DNA of 64,000 bases from Haematobia irritans (GCF_050003625.1 NC_134400.1:50906066-50970065); one strand, 5' to 3'. Counted from the stretch's first letter, positions 47,121 through 57,535 are shown. Translations and numbers: made by a program. The notes: a model not told the origin generated them from the sequence alone.

Positions 47121-48015
47121 CCATTTTTTTTTTTGTTTTAGTTTACACATTTATATTTATAATATATTACATGTTTATAATGAAACTTCGAAATGTGGGT
47201 TATTAAAGATTTACAGTCAGAAAAGAACAGTGCTTGATATAAATGAAATGGACTGAGCTTTTGGATAAAATATTATTATACCCTGCGCCACACTGTGGAA
47301 CAGGGTATTATAAGTTAGTGCATATGTTTGTAACACCCAGAAGGAGACGAAATAGACACATTGTGTCTTTGGCAATAATGCTCAGGGTGGGTCCCTGAGT
47401 CGATATAACCATGTCCGTCTGTCCGTCCCTCCGTCCGTCCGTCTGTTTGTGAACACATTTTTGTGATCAAAGTCTAGGTCGCAATTTAAGTCCAATCGCC
47501 TTCAAATTTGGCACATGTTCCTAATTTTGGTCAGAATAGAACCCTATTGGTTTTAGAAGAAATCGGTTCAGATTTAGATATAGCTCCCATATATATCTTT
47601 CGCCCGATATGCACTAATATGGACACAGCAGCCAGAGTTTTATACCGATTTGCTTGAAATTTTGTACAAACATAACACTTAGTCGTATAGTCAATTGTGC
47701 AAAATTTGATTGAAATCGGTTCAGATTTAGATATAGCTCCCATATATATCTTTCGCCCGATATGGACTTATATGGTCCCAGAAGCCAGATTTTTGGTCGA
47801 ATTTGGTTGAAATTTTGCACAGGGAGTAGATTTAGCATTGTAGCTATGCGTGCTAAATTTGATTGAAATCGGTTCAGATTTAGATATAGCTCCCATATAT
47901 ATATATGGACTAATATTTTTCTAATAGCCAGAGTTTTGGCCCAATTTGGTTGAAATTTTGCACAGGGAGTAGATTTAGCATTGTAGCTATGCGTGCCAAA
48001 TTTGATTGAAATCGG

Positions 48016-49506
48016 TCTAGATCCTAAGTTTGTCAGAATTATTCTTCCTCTATTATTACCATTTGTCACTTTTATTTTTAATACAATTTTGACTACTAGT
48101 TCCTTCCCGAGGCCTTGGAGACATGCTAAAGTCATCCCCATCCCAAAGAACAACTCTGAATATCGTGCCATATCACTACTTCCATTTCTTTCGAAGGTAT
48201 TTGAAAAGATAGTACATGTACAGATATCTGATTTCTTGAAGGTTAAATCACTTCTTTCATCAAGTCAATCGGGGTTTCGTCCTGGTTATAGTTGTATTAG
48301 TACGCTAGCTGATGTCTGTGAAGATCTTAGAATAGAAACTGATCTTGGTAAGGTTAGCTTTCTTGTTCTATTGGATCATTCGAAGGCATTTGACACTGTC
48401 GATCATTCATTGCTGTGCTTCAAGTTACGCAACCTTTTTAATATTTCTCCTAGCTCTGTTAGACTTTTACATTCCTATCTGAGTGAAAGAACGCAGTCTG
48501 TATACAGACGTAATGGGATATGTGAGCCTGTACGTTTACGAAAAGGAGTTCCTCAGGGATCCACACTTGGCCCTTGGACAGTAAAATACATATGTATGCT
48601 GATGACGTGCAGATATATCGTAGTGGCACTATAGACACTTTGTATGAATGTATTGATAGGCTCAATGATGATCTTGACATTGTCCAAAATTGGGCAAAGG
48701 TGAATGGACTATGTCTTAACCCTGAAAAGTCCAAATTTCTGATGATACATAGGCGTAGTATAACGATTAACATTGATCCCCAGATTAAGATAAATGATCA
48801 ACGAATTAGTATTGTAACGTCGGCTAAGAACCTTGGCATCATGCTGAACAGCTCATTTAGTTGGACTGATCACGTTAACTATATTAGTGGTCAGATTTAT
48901 GCAAGACTCAGGAGTCTTTGGTCTACACAGATGTTGACGCCTTTGCCTATAAGGGTATTTTTGGCAAAAAGTTACTTGATGCCTGTCTTATTGTATGGTT
49001 GTGAGCTTTTTGCTAGCTGTGATGCTGCATGCAAACGTAAGCTTAATTTGGCATTCAATAACATAATTAGGTACGTTTATGGTTTGAGGCGATTTGATCA
49101 TGTATCTCAGTTCCGCGGGCGTTTATATGGGTTGGATCTTGACGGTTTGTTTGATTTTAGGCTTATGTTGTTTCTCCATCGGATAATTTACTCACACGAA
49201 CCATTTTATTTATATGATAGGATACGGTTTGCTAGGTCTAACAGAGGAAAAATTATTGTTCCAATTCGGTGTCAAACTCATGTTTCAGATTGGCATTTCT
49301 ACACAAATGCAGTACGCCTCTGGAATATATTACCTCATGACATTCAACTGACAAGCAACACAATGCAATTTAAAAACGTTTATTTGATCATTATTCAAAT
49401 GTACAATAAATATAGTAAATCAAAATCAGTTTCATTTTTATTTTTTTTTAATAATTGTTATTTATCTCCATTTTTCTTTTTATATATTAATTTTTTTTTA
49501 TATTAA
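48016..49506 (+). pseudogene. Reverse transcriptase fragment (Jockey/CR1 group)
   Basis: The first frame (to about 48575) carries YRAISLLPFLSKVFEKIVH, SSQSGFRPGYSCISTLADV, FLVLLDHSKAFDTVDHSLL and GVPQGSTLGP. The second frame (48580-49506) starts at the catalytic YADDVQIY and continues through LCLNPEKSKFLMI, KNLGIMLNSSFSWTDHV and LMPVLLYGCELF, the thumb and C-terminal region typical of this RT group. The segment between LGP and YADD (about 25 residues) is deleted together with a frameshift. The endonuclease domain and any ORF1 are missing. It is non-functional. Confidence 0.85.
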
Positions 49507-49815
49507 TTCATTTATTAATTTTTCACTCATTTAATGTATTACTTTAATTGATATTTTAATTTTTTTATTAAATTTATTTATACGCTTTATTTGTCATTTT
49601 TATTTTCTTTTTTACTCAAACAAACAATTGTTGTAGTTAAGTTCATTTCTTTTTTTATGTTCAATTTATTTTATTTTAATTTAATAATTTTAAATTAATA
49701 ATATAAGGATGTTATTACTGGACACTAAATGCCTGTACTGTAATTATAAGAATTAATTCTTGTTGTGCAGATTATTAAAATACACAATAAAATAAATAAA
49801 ATAAAATAAATAAAT
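48016..49815 (+). mobile_element. Jockey/CR1-group LINE, 5' truncated
   Basis: It holds the C-terminal part of an RT gene and a very AT-rich 3' UTR, and ends in an AAATA-type simple tail (49770-49815). The left junction is inside a DINE-C unit after GATTGAAATCGG. It is unrelated in detail to the I/LOA-like LINE: its RT motifs differ and it has no RNase H. Confidence 0.8.
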
Positions 49816-50067
49816 ATATTTTACTAACATTGTGTTCCACCCTAGTACATTAGCCGACTTAAATTTTGAGTCTATAGATTTTGTAGAAGTCTATCAAATT
49901 CTGTCCAGATCGAGTGATATTTAAATGTATGTATTTGGGACAAACCTTTATATATAGCCCCCAACACATTTGACGGATGTGATATGGTATCGAAAATTTA
50001 GATCTACAAAGTGGTGCAGGGTATAATATAGTCGGCCCCGACCAACTTTAGACTTTCCTTACTTGTT

Positions 50068-50645
50068 TTTTTATTGCAAAAATAACAATTTTGTAACAAA
50101 AAACTGTTTTTGGTATAAAATTTTGAAATTTTGGAAGGAATTCAAAAACTCTAACAAAAGAAGAACGTGGAGTCGAGTATAAACATACATAAATAATTTT
50201 ATAATATACACATAAATTTATTTAGGCGTGAACATTTGTTTACTAGCATTTAACACCATTGCATTTAAAACTTATCGTGTTTTGTACTTAATTTCAATTT
50301 TATCTTTAAGGCCGTTATTAAGTTGGCATTATCGCTCTAAAATGACGCTTTGTTGCCTTTTACTTTTCTTTAATAATTCATTTTAAAGAAAATAAACTTT
50401 TTCAATTGCTTTAGCTGCAAAACTCGAACTTAATGCCCGCTTTTATATTTAAAGGTGTCCGTCAACTCCCCTTGGACTACTTATTAATAAAGAGGAACTA
50501 AACTTTGTCTTTATACATTTTACTGTTTAGTTTTTCACTATTTCCTCCTGTTTTCATTTTACTGTCCCAACTCTAAAAAGAATATAGTGCCCTTTCGTTA
50601 TTTTTATGAAGATCCCTTTGTAATTTTTGTATATTTTCCACCGTT
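50068..50645. other. AT-rich spacer with MITE relic
   Basis: 50080-50165 shares AATTTTGTAACAAAAAAC and AACTCTAACAAAAGAAGAAC with 63445-63485. 50308-50447 is a diverged relative of the MITE at 29560 (ACTCGAACTTAATGCCCGC). Nothing else is seen. Confidence 0.4.
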
Positions 50646-50871
50646 TTTTATACCCTCCATCATAGGATGGGGGTATATTAACTTTGTCATTCCGTTTGTA
50701 ACACATCGAAATATTGCTCTAAGACCCCATAAAGTATATATATTCTGGGTCGTGGTGAAATTCTGAGTCGATCTAAGCATGTCCGTCCGTCCGTCCGTCC
50801 GTCTGTTGAAATCACGCTAACTTCCGAACGAAACAAGCTATCGACTTGAAACTTGGCACAAGTAGTTGTTA

Positions 50872-50882
50872 TCGATGTAGGT
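50872..50882. repeat. TSD of LINE copy 3, left
   Basis: TCGATGTAGGT, repeated at 55902-55912. The uninterrupted sequence exists at about 42414-42424. Confidence 0.88.
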
Positions 50883-51015
50883 TAGGTTAGGTTAAAGTGG
50901 CAGCCCGATTAAGATTCAGGCTCACTTAGACTATTCAGTCCATTGTGATACCACATTAACTAAAAGTACCTATTACATATGGGCACTTCTAGTTTTAACC
51001 GCTGAACCTTCTTGA

Positions 51016-54000
51016 TTATTTTTCTTTGTTGAACCAACCAGATTGTTCCAAAAACAGTAGCAGACTGCTTAAGTTAACGTTTTCCAGATCCGCCAGTAAT
51101 CTGAAGCTATATGCTCCTAAAAGTTGCTTGCGCTTTACACAAAATGCAGGACACTCACACAAGAGGTGTTTAATTGATTCTTTTTCCTCCGCATCATGAC
51201 AGCTCATACAATAGTCATTATACTTCGCGCCAATAGTTTTTGCAAAATCGCCTATCAGGCAGCGACCCGTTATAGCAGATATCAGGAGTGATATCTGACG
51301 TCTCGAGAACATTAGCATATCTAGTGTGCGGTTTAAGTTGAAATGGGGCCATATTTGCTTGGTGTCGTTACAACCCTTGCAATTCTCCCATCGAACATTT
51401 GCCATCATAACAGCCTTCTCACGCAGCATGAGCTTGCAGGTAGCTAGGGGCATACCAACAAATTCTAGTTCCCCTGGAATATGTAAGGTAGTCCCTAGCC
51501 TTGCCAACTCATCCGCTTCGCAGTTCCCCGGTATGTTCCTATGGCCAGGCACCCATATTAGGTGAATATTGTACTGCTCAGCCATCTCATTGAGAGATTT
51601 GCGGCAGTCGATGGCCGTTTTCGAGTTGAGGAACACAGAGTCCAAGGATTTTATTGCAGGTTGACTGTCTGAGTATATATTAATGCCCACATTTTTTGGA
51701 ACATTACTTCTCAGCCAATTCGCCACCTCTCTTATTGCTAATATTTCAGCATGAAAAACACTACAGTGATTAGGTAATCTTTTCGCTATTCGAAGTTCCA
51801 GATCATTAGAATATACTCCGAACCCCACTTGTCCATCCAATTTGGAGCCATCAGTGTAGAAATCTATATATTCTTTATTCCCCGGGGTCTGTGTGCACCA
51901 CGCCTCACTGTTGGGGATTAGAGTCTCAAACTTTTTGTCGAAAAGTGGACTCGCCAAAGTGTAATCCACTACGTTAGGCACATCTGGCATTGTTTTGAGG
52001 ACAGAACTGTGACCGTAACCTTTTTCCGACCACAGCGATAGTTCGCGCAACCGCACAACCGTTGTTGCAGCTGACTGTTTGGCCAAAATGTCTAAAGGCA
52101 ATAGATGCAGCATGACATTAAGGGAATTTGTTCCTGTCTTGCTGAATGCGCCTGAAATACACAAACACGCCATACGCTGAACTTTATCTAAACAAGTCGG
52201 TTTCTGAAGTGCCGGCCACCAGACTACAACACCATATAGCATTATAGGTCTAACCACTGCCGTGTATAGCCAATGCACAATTTTTGGTTTCAGTCCCCAC
52301 TTTTTTCCTATTGCCTTTTTGCACGAGTACAAAGCTACAGTTGCCTTTCTCGCCCTTTCTTCAATATTAAGCTTAAAGTTCAGCTTCCTGTCCAAAATAA
52401 CGCCAAGGTATTTTGCACATTCACCAAAGGGAATTTCAATACCCCCTAAGGAAATAGGCCTAACCGTGGGAGTTTTGCGATCGTTGCAGTACATGACTAA
52501 TTCTGTCTTTGCAGGATTTACCCCAAGACCATTGTCTTTCGCCCATTTCTCAGTCATCCGGAGGGCCCTCTGAATAATATCTCTGATTGTGGATGGGAAT
52601 TTTCCCCTGACTGCCAGAGCCACATCATCTGCGTATGCCACCACTTTTATCCTTTCTTTTTCTAGAGTAACCAGAAGGCTATTTATAGCAACATTCCAAA
52701 GAAGAGGTGATAGGACTCCTCCTTGGGGAGTGCCTCTGTTCACATACCTTTGTATGTTTGCTTGTCCTAGTGTGGCTGAAATACGTCTCTTCATTAGCAG
52801 TTCGTCTAACAGCCTGAGTATACATGGATCAACATTCAGAGTTGTCAGTCCATTTAATATCGAGCTCGGATGGACATTATTGAACGCCCCTTCGATGTCT
52901 AGAAACGCCACGATTGTGTATTCTTTGACAGATAGTGAGCTTTCAATAAAGCTGACTAGTTCATGTAGTGCGGTCTCAGTAGACCTGCCCTTCGAGTATG
53001 CATGCTGTCGTTTCGAGAACAAACTTGAATCGATGCTAGTTCTAAGATAAATATCTATCATCCTCTCCAGAGTCTTAAGTAGGAATGAGGATAAGCTGAT
53101 TGGTCGGAAATCCTTCGCCCTCGAGTGAGAGGCTTTTCCCGCTTTAGGTATGAAAACGACTTTTGTTTCCCTCCACTTTCCTGGGATATATGATAAGTTG
53201 ATACATCCTTTATATATCACCGACAACCAGGGGATAATTTTGTCAGTTACAGCTTGTAACTCCGCCGGAGTAATTCCATCAGGTCCAGGGGATTTGAATG
53301 GTCCAAAGCTATTTAGCGCCCATCTTATTCTAGTTTCCGATACAATTTCCTCGACAGGAAACGACCGCTGAGCAACTGTGGCACCGCCAGTACATGGTTC
53401 AACCGTCTGATTTCCAGGAAAATGTGTGTCCAATAGTACCTCCAGCGTCTCCTTACTGGACGTTGTCCAATTGCCCTCCGATGTTTTAATGAAACCTGGA
53501 GCGGAGTTGGTGGATGCTAGAACCTTCCGTAGTCTGGAAGCCTCGGACGTATTCTCAATACTGCTGCAGTAAGCATTCCAAGAGTTATGCTGAGCCTTTC
53601 TCAGTTCTCGCTTGTATCCTCTCAGATTCTTCTTGTAAGCGTCCCAGTCCTCAGGGGCTCTGGTGGACTTTGCCTTGTTAAAGAGCTTCCTGCAGGATTT
53701 CCTCATATTACTTAATTCCGTAGACCACCATGGTGGTCGATGTTTCCCCCTTGGCTTTCCTCTAGGGCATGCAGCTTTCAGTGAGATGTTGAAGGCCTTA
53801 GTAATCCGCTCCACTGCGTGTTCGATATCTTGCACATTTCTCATATTTGTCTCTGTTATTTCCGGTATCATCATATTGAACGATTCCCTATACCTATTCC
53901 AGTCAGCTTTCCTAACATTTGGCGGAAATATGATCTTGGTGATATGAACATCAAATTTGAAACTGATGTAGCGATGATCTGAGAAGCTGTGTTCACTTAA

Positions 54001-54606
54001 AACCTGCCACTCAGATATCATTTCATTTAGTTCTTGCGAGGCCAAGGTGATGTCCAAAACCTCTTGCCTGTTTTTAGTGACAAAGGTTGGGACATCTCCC
54101 TTGTTGCAAACTACCAGATTAGTACGCAAAATAAACTCTATTAGCGACTCTCCCCTTGCATTAGTATCACTACTTCCCCATATACTATGATGTGCATTCG
54201 CATCGCATCCCATAATGAGTTTCGCCTTTGTTTTCAGTGACTCCTCCACTAAGGTCTTAACGGCATATGGAGGCATCTCCCTGTCATGTCCCATGTAGAC
54301 CGAAGATACCCAATATTTGCATTTGGCTATTTCTAAACTTGCAACGACAGTGTCTGTATTGCACATTGAGGGAAGCAGAAACAAATTGAGCTCGTTTTTA
54401 GCAATTATACAGGCTCGATTTACATCATTACCAGTATACTGCAATAGTTTGAACCCCGGAGTACTTAATTCACATATTTTGTTTTTGTAAACATATGGTT
54501 CTTGAATAAGAACTATATCTATGTCCCCTTTCATCAGGAGAACTTTTAAGGCAGCACATGCAGCCTTACAATGATGAAGATTTATCTGGAGGATCCGTAG
54601 GACCAT
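51016..54606 (-). CDS. LINE ORF2 polyprotein: APE endonuclease, reverse transcriptase, RNase H
   Basis: It is 1196 residues from the ATG at 54606. The frame is open 15 nt further upstream but has no earlier ATG. It nicks target DNA, copies element RNA by target-primed reverse transcription and removes RNA. The endonuclease (residues about 1-220) has N9 in QINLHHC, E36 in QEPY, D135 and N137 in GCDAN, D185, and D210-H211 in SDH. The RT (about 430-740) has FRPISL, D570 in FLDIEGAF, TPQGGVLSP and YADD with D660-D661. The RNase H (about 910-1040) has D919, E954, D980 and D1032 with WVPGHRN. A Cys/His cluster (C1133, C1136, H1147, C1150) lies near the end. It has all RT and RNase H acids. His replaces the usual Gln before A-E in the RNase H motif. 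It overlaps ORF1 by 41 nt in another frame, so termination-reinitiation or leaky scanning is inferred. Confidence 0.95.
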   Translation of the reverse strand: MVLRILQINLHHCKAACAALKVLLMKGDIDIVLIQEPYVYKNKICELSTPGFKLLQYTGNDVNRACIIAKNELNLFLLPSMCNTDTVVASLEIAKCKYWVSSVYMGHDREMPPYAVKTLVEESLKTKAKLIMGCDANAHHSIWGSSDTNARGESLIEFILRTNLVVCNKGDVPTFVTKNRQEVLDITLASQELNEMISEWQVLSEHSFSDHRYISFKFDVHITKIIFPPNVRKADWNRYRESFNMMIPEITETNMRNVQDIEHAVERITKAFNISLKAACPRGKPRGKHRPPWWSTELSNMRKSCRKLFNKAKSTRAPEDWDAYKKNLRGYKRELRKAQHNSWNAYCSSIENTSEASRLRKVLASTNSAPGFIKTSEGNWTTSSKETLEVLLDTHFPGNQTVEPCTGGATVAQRSFPVEEIVSETRIRWALNSFGPFKSPGPDGITPAELQAVTDKIIPWLSVIYKGCINLSYIPGKWRETKVVFIPKAGKASHSRAKDFRPISLSSFLLKTLERMIDIYLRTSIDSSLFSKRQHAYSKGRSTETALHELVSFIESSLSVKEYTIVAFLDIEGAFNNVHPSSILNGLTTLNVDPCILRLLDELLMKRRISATLGQANIQRYVNRGTPQGGVLSPLLWNVAINSLLVTLEKERIKVVAYADDVALAVRGKFPSTIRDIIQRALRMTEKWAKDNGLGVNPAKTELVMYCNDRKTPTVRPISLGGIEIPFGECAKYLGVILDRKLNFKLNIEERARKATVALYSCKKAIGKKWGLKPKIVHWLYTAVVRPIMLYGVVVWWPALQKPTCLDKVQRMACLCISGAFSKTGTNSLNVMLHLLPLDILAKQSAATTVVRLRELSLWSEKGYGHSSVLKTMPDVPNVVDYTLASPLFDKKFETLIPNSEAWCTQTPGNKEYIDFYTDGSKLDGQVGFGVYSNDLELRIAKRLPNHCSVFHAEILAIREVANWLRSNVPKNVGINIYSDSQPAIKSLDSVFLNSKTAIDCRKSLNEMAEQYNIHLIWVPGHRNIPGNCEADELARLGTTLHIPGELEFVGMPLATCKLMLREKAVMMANVRWENCKGCNDTKQIWPHFNLNRTLDMLMFSRRQISLLISAITGRCLIGDFAKTIGAKYNDYCMSCHDAEEKESIKHLLCECPAFCVKRKQLLGAYSFRLLADLENVNLSSLLLFLEQSGWFNKEK

Positions 54607-55792
54607 CGAGATTTTCAACAACCGTCACATCAGCCGCTTCGATCGAGTCATCAAGAATGTCCTCTTCAGAGATATCGGTGACTCTCGCAATAACCATAGG
54701 TTCGACTTTGGTGAGTTCTGAGGCAATAGAAGCCTCCTCACGCATACGGTATCTATCCATGTCTTCAACTTTGGTATCTCCCTCGACTTCGCAAGAGGAT
54801 CCGCTTACTTCTGATTCAGACAGAGGCTTGTCCATTTCTGAATCCTTTAGCTGATCGTTTTTATACACCTTCATTTGGATATAATGAAAGCCATAACATA
54901 CACGGCCCTGGGACTTTGCCAGATGTGGCAAAGACTGAGTGTTCAATATAAACACTGCATGCCGTCTTGGTCCATCCACTTCATCCAAACGGCCAACCTT
55001 CCAATCAGCTGTTGGAAGATCTGGATTGCATCGTTTCAGTCTATTTAAAATAGATTCAGGGTCAGAAGGGTTTGCAGGTATCCAGGCATGTGCTCTAGGT
55101 CTAGCCGGTATGTCTTTCTTCTCGACTAACTCTAGAGCAGCTCCTTCCCAAACTTCACCAATTAGTATCAGAGCAGCTTTAAAACATTCTATAGACCTCT
55201 GGTCCTCAAATGCGACTAGCTTAAATCGTCCTTGATACCAACCAGCCTCTTGGTGTCGAGGATCTGGGCCGGGAAACTTTTCCAGTACCTGTGAGTAGAC
55301 GACAGATAGAGCATTCTCAATTTCCCCCCATTTTTGCTTTGGAACCATACCGTCCAATGCTCCTTTATTAATGATAGCCATCACAAGGCTATCTTTAGCA
55401 ACTGAGGCAAACGATCTTTGATCCCTTTTGGAGGATGGCAGCTCATCCGGCGATCGTTCCCTTTTTCCAGTCTCAAGAATTCCTTGAGCCCATTTTAAGG
55501 AATCGCTTTGTTTAGCCGACAACGTGCTTGGGTCGACTGATCCTAACTTCTTTAGGATAAACAAAGCATTTCTGCGTTCCTTGAATCTCTTTCGTGAGGG
55601 ATTACCTCCTTTTGATGTCGTTACCTTAGAAAAAGTTCGACTTGTCAGTGTGTCGCCACCTGTCGACCCGTCTACAGGTCGACTAATTGGGCCTAACTCT
55701 TGGTCATTGCCCAGATTTATAACTCCAGTCGATACCCGTCCACTGGGCCCTGAAGTTAGCAACCCAGTGGATGACTTGGAATTTCGCTGCAT
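54566..55792 (-). CDS. LINE ORF1 protein, RRM-like/DUF4780-type
   Basis: It is 408 residues. The ATG at 55792 sits in GCCACCATG, and no competing ATG is close upstream. Residues 1-160 are basic, Ser/Thr rich and probably disordered, with KRFKERR. Residues about 165-320 form the folded part (EAGWYQGRFKLVAFEDQRS, GEVWEGAALELVEKKDIPAR, LNRLKRCNPDLPTADWKVG, GRVCYGFHYIQMKVY) and resemble DUF4780. Residues 325-408 are acidic with many Ser/Glu. No CCHC knuckle is present, unlike ORF1 of many I-type elements. By family analogy it binds element RNA and acts as nucleocapsid or chaperone in the RNP. The DUF4780 match is from recognition and not from a profile search. Confidence 0.92.
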   Translation of the reverse strand: MQRNSKSSTGLLTSGPSGRVSTGVINLGNDQELGPISRPVDGSTGGDTLTSRTFSKVTTSKGGNPSRKRFKERRNALFILKKLGSVDPSTLSAKQSDSLKWAQGILETGKRERSPDELPSSKRDQRSFASVAKDSLVMAIINKGALDGMVPKQKWGEIENALSVVYSQVLEKFPGPDPRHQEAGWYQGRFKLVAFEDQRSIECFKAALILIGEVWEGAALELVEKKDIPARPRAHAWIPANPSDPESILNRLKRCNPDLPTADWKVGRLDEVDGPRRHAVFILNTQSLPHLAKSQGRVCYGFHYIQMKVYKNDQLKDSEMDKPLSESEVSGSSCEVEGDTKVEDMDRYRMREEASIASELTKVEPMVIARVTDISEEDILDDSIEAADVTVVENLDGPTDPPDKSSSL

Positions 55793-55901
55793 GGTGGCTT
55801 AATATCCCACCACACTTGAAATTCGTAGTAGGTACCTATTACTATGAGTTTATCCGCTATTGAAAAAACACGTCCGTTCCGTTCGACGGTTGAATAGGAA
55901 T

Positions 55902-55912
55902 TCGATGTAGGT
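55902..55912. repeat. TSD of LINE copy 3, right
   Basis: TCGATGTAGGT, the partner of 50872-50882. Confidence 0.88.
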
Positions 55913-57069
55913 CGGATGGTATTGAAAATGGGCCATATCGGTCCACTTTTACGTATAGCCCCCATATAAAGGGACCCTCAGATTTGGCTTGTGGAGCCTC
56001 TAAAAGAAGCATATTTCATCCGATCCGGCTGAAATTTGGTATATGGTGTTGGTATATGGTCTCTAACAATCATGCAAAAATTGGTCCACATCGGTCCATA
56101 ATTATATATAGCCCCCTTATAAACCGATCCCCAGATTTGGCTTGCGGAGCCTAAAAGAGAAGAAAATTTCATCCGATCCGGCTGAAATTTGGTACATGGT
56201 GTTGGTATATGGTCTCTAACAACCATGCAAAAATTGGTCCACATCGGTCCATAATTATATATAGCCCCCATATAAACCGATCCCCAGATTTGGCTTGCGG
56301 AGCCTCAAAGAGAAGAAAATTTCATCCGATCCGGCTGAAATTTGGTACATGATATTGGTATATGGTCTCTAACAACCATGCAAAAATTGGTCCATATCGG
56401 TCCTTAATTATATATAGCCCCCATATAAACCGATCCCCAGATTTGGCTTGTGGAGCCTCTAAGAGAAGCATATTTCATCCGATCCGGCTGAAATTTGGTA
56501 CATGGTGTTGGTATATGGTCTCTAACAATCATGCAAGAATTGGTCCACATCGGTCCATAATTATATATAACCCCCATATAAACCGATCCCAGATTTGGCT
56601 TGCGGAGCCTCAAAGAGAAGCAAATTTCATCCGAACCGGCTGAAATTTGGTACATGATGTTGGTATATGGTCTCTAACAACCACGCAAAAATTGGTCCAC
56701 ATCGCTTCATAATTATATATAGCCCCCATATAAACCGATCCCCAGATTTGGCTTGCGAAGTCTCCAAGAGAAGCAAATTTCATCCAAGCCGGTTGTAATT
56801 TATGAACATGGTGTTAGTATATGATCTTTAACAACCGTGCTAGAATTGGTCCATATCGGTCCATAATTATATATAGCCCCCATATAAAACGTTCTCCAGA
56901 TTTGACCTCCGGAGCCTCTTGGAGGAGCAAAATTCATCCGATCCGGTTCAAATTAGGAACGTGGTGTTAGTATATGGTCGCTAACAACCATACCAAAATT
57001 GGTCCAATCACACAAAAATTGGTCCATATCGGTTCATAATCATGGTTGCCACTAGAGCCAAAAATAATC

Positions 57070-57535
57070 TACCAAAATTTTATTTCTATAGAAAATTTTG
57101 TCAAAATGTTATTTCTATAGAAAATTTTGTCAAAATTTTATTTCTAGAAAAAATTTTGTTTAAATTTTATTCGATTCATAATAAAAATTTCATCATTTTC
57201 AAAATTTTATTTCTATAGAAAATTTTTTCAAAATTTTATTTCTATAGAAAATTTTGTTCAAATTTTATTCGGTTCATAATCATGGTTGCCAGTCGAGCCA
57301 CAAATAATCTACCAAGATTTTATTTCTATAGAAAATTTTGTCAAAAGTTTATTTCTATAGAAAATTTTGTTAAAATTTTATTTCTGTAGAAATTTTTGTC
57401 AAAATTTTCTTTCTATAGAATATTTTGTCAAAATTTTTATTTCTATAGAAAATTTTGTGAAAATTTTATTTCTATAGAAAATTTTGTTAAAATTTTATTT
57501 CTGTAGAAAATTTTGCAAAATTGTATGTCGACTTT
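57070..57535 (+). repeat. 29-bp palindromic minisatellite in a DINE-A
   Basis: About 14 units with two GGTTCATAATCATGG-type interruptions. Confidence 0.88.

Larger units (their letters stand above)
46735..47258. mobile_element. Element with two divergent tRNA-like promoters, copy 1
   Basis: It aligns along its whole length with 62878-63395. Landmarks are TTCACTTCCACGAA, CTTTTCTGTAATACAAA, GCGCCCACGAGCC and ATTAAAGATTTACAGTCAG / GAAAAGAACAGTG. It carries one tRNA-like sequence on the minus strand (46859-46930) and another on the plus strand (47045-47120), about 115 bp apart and pointing away from each other. No ORF is conserved between the copies. Confidence 0.7.
47275..50067 (+). mobile_element. 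DINE-C element split by a Jockey/CR1-type LINE
   Basis: The 5' hairpin is TATACCCTGCGCCACACTG then GTGGAACAGGGTATTATAA. The core is GTCCGTCTGTCCGTCCC at 47414. Three units lie at 47540-48012, and the LINE is inserted at 48016-49815. The 3' end of B type (AACATTGTGTTCCACC to GTCGGCCCCGACCAAC, CTTACTTGTTTT) is at 49825-50067. Confidence 0.6.
50883..55901 (-). mobile_element. Non-LTR retrotransposon copy 3, full length with both ORFs open
   Basis: It is a 5.0-kb LINE on the minus strand. The 5' UTR is about 109 bp, followed by ORF1 (408 codons), an overlapping ORF2 (1196 codons from its first ATG), a short 3' UTR and a tail of CCTAA units at the left edge. It is full length by comparison with copy 1, and flanked by an exact 11-bp TSD. 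No inactivating change is visible. This makes it the best candidate source copy in the window for its own family and for the SINE. Confidence 0.95.

Noticed and set aside
52262..53050. Opposite-strand frames in the LINEs
   Set aside because: Shadow frames of ORF2 and ORF1, repeated in every LINE copy, with no protein-like features.
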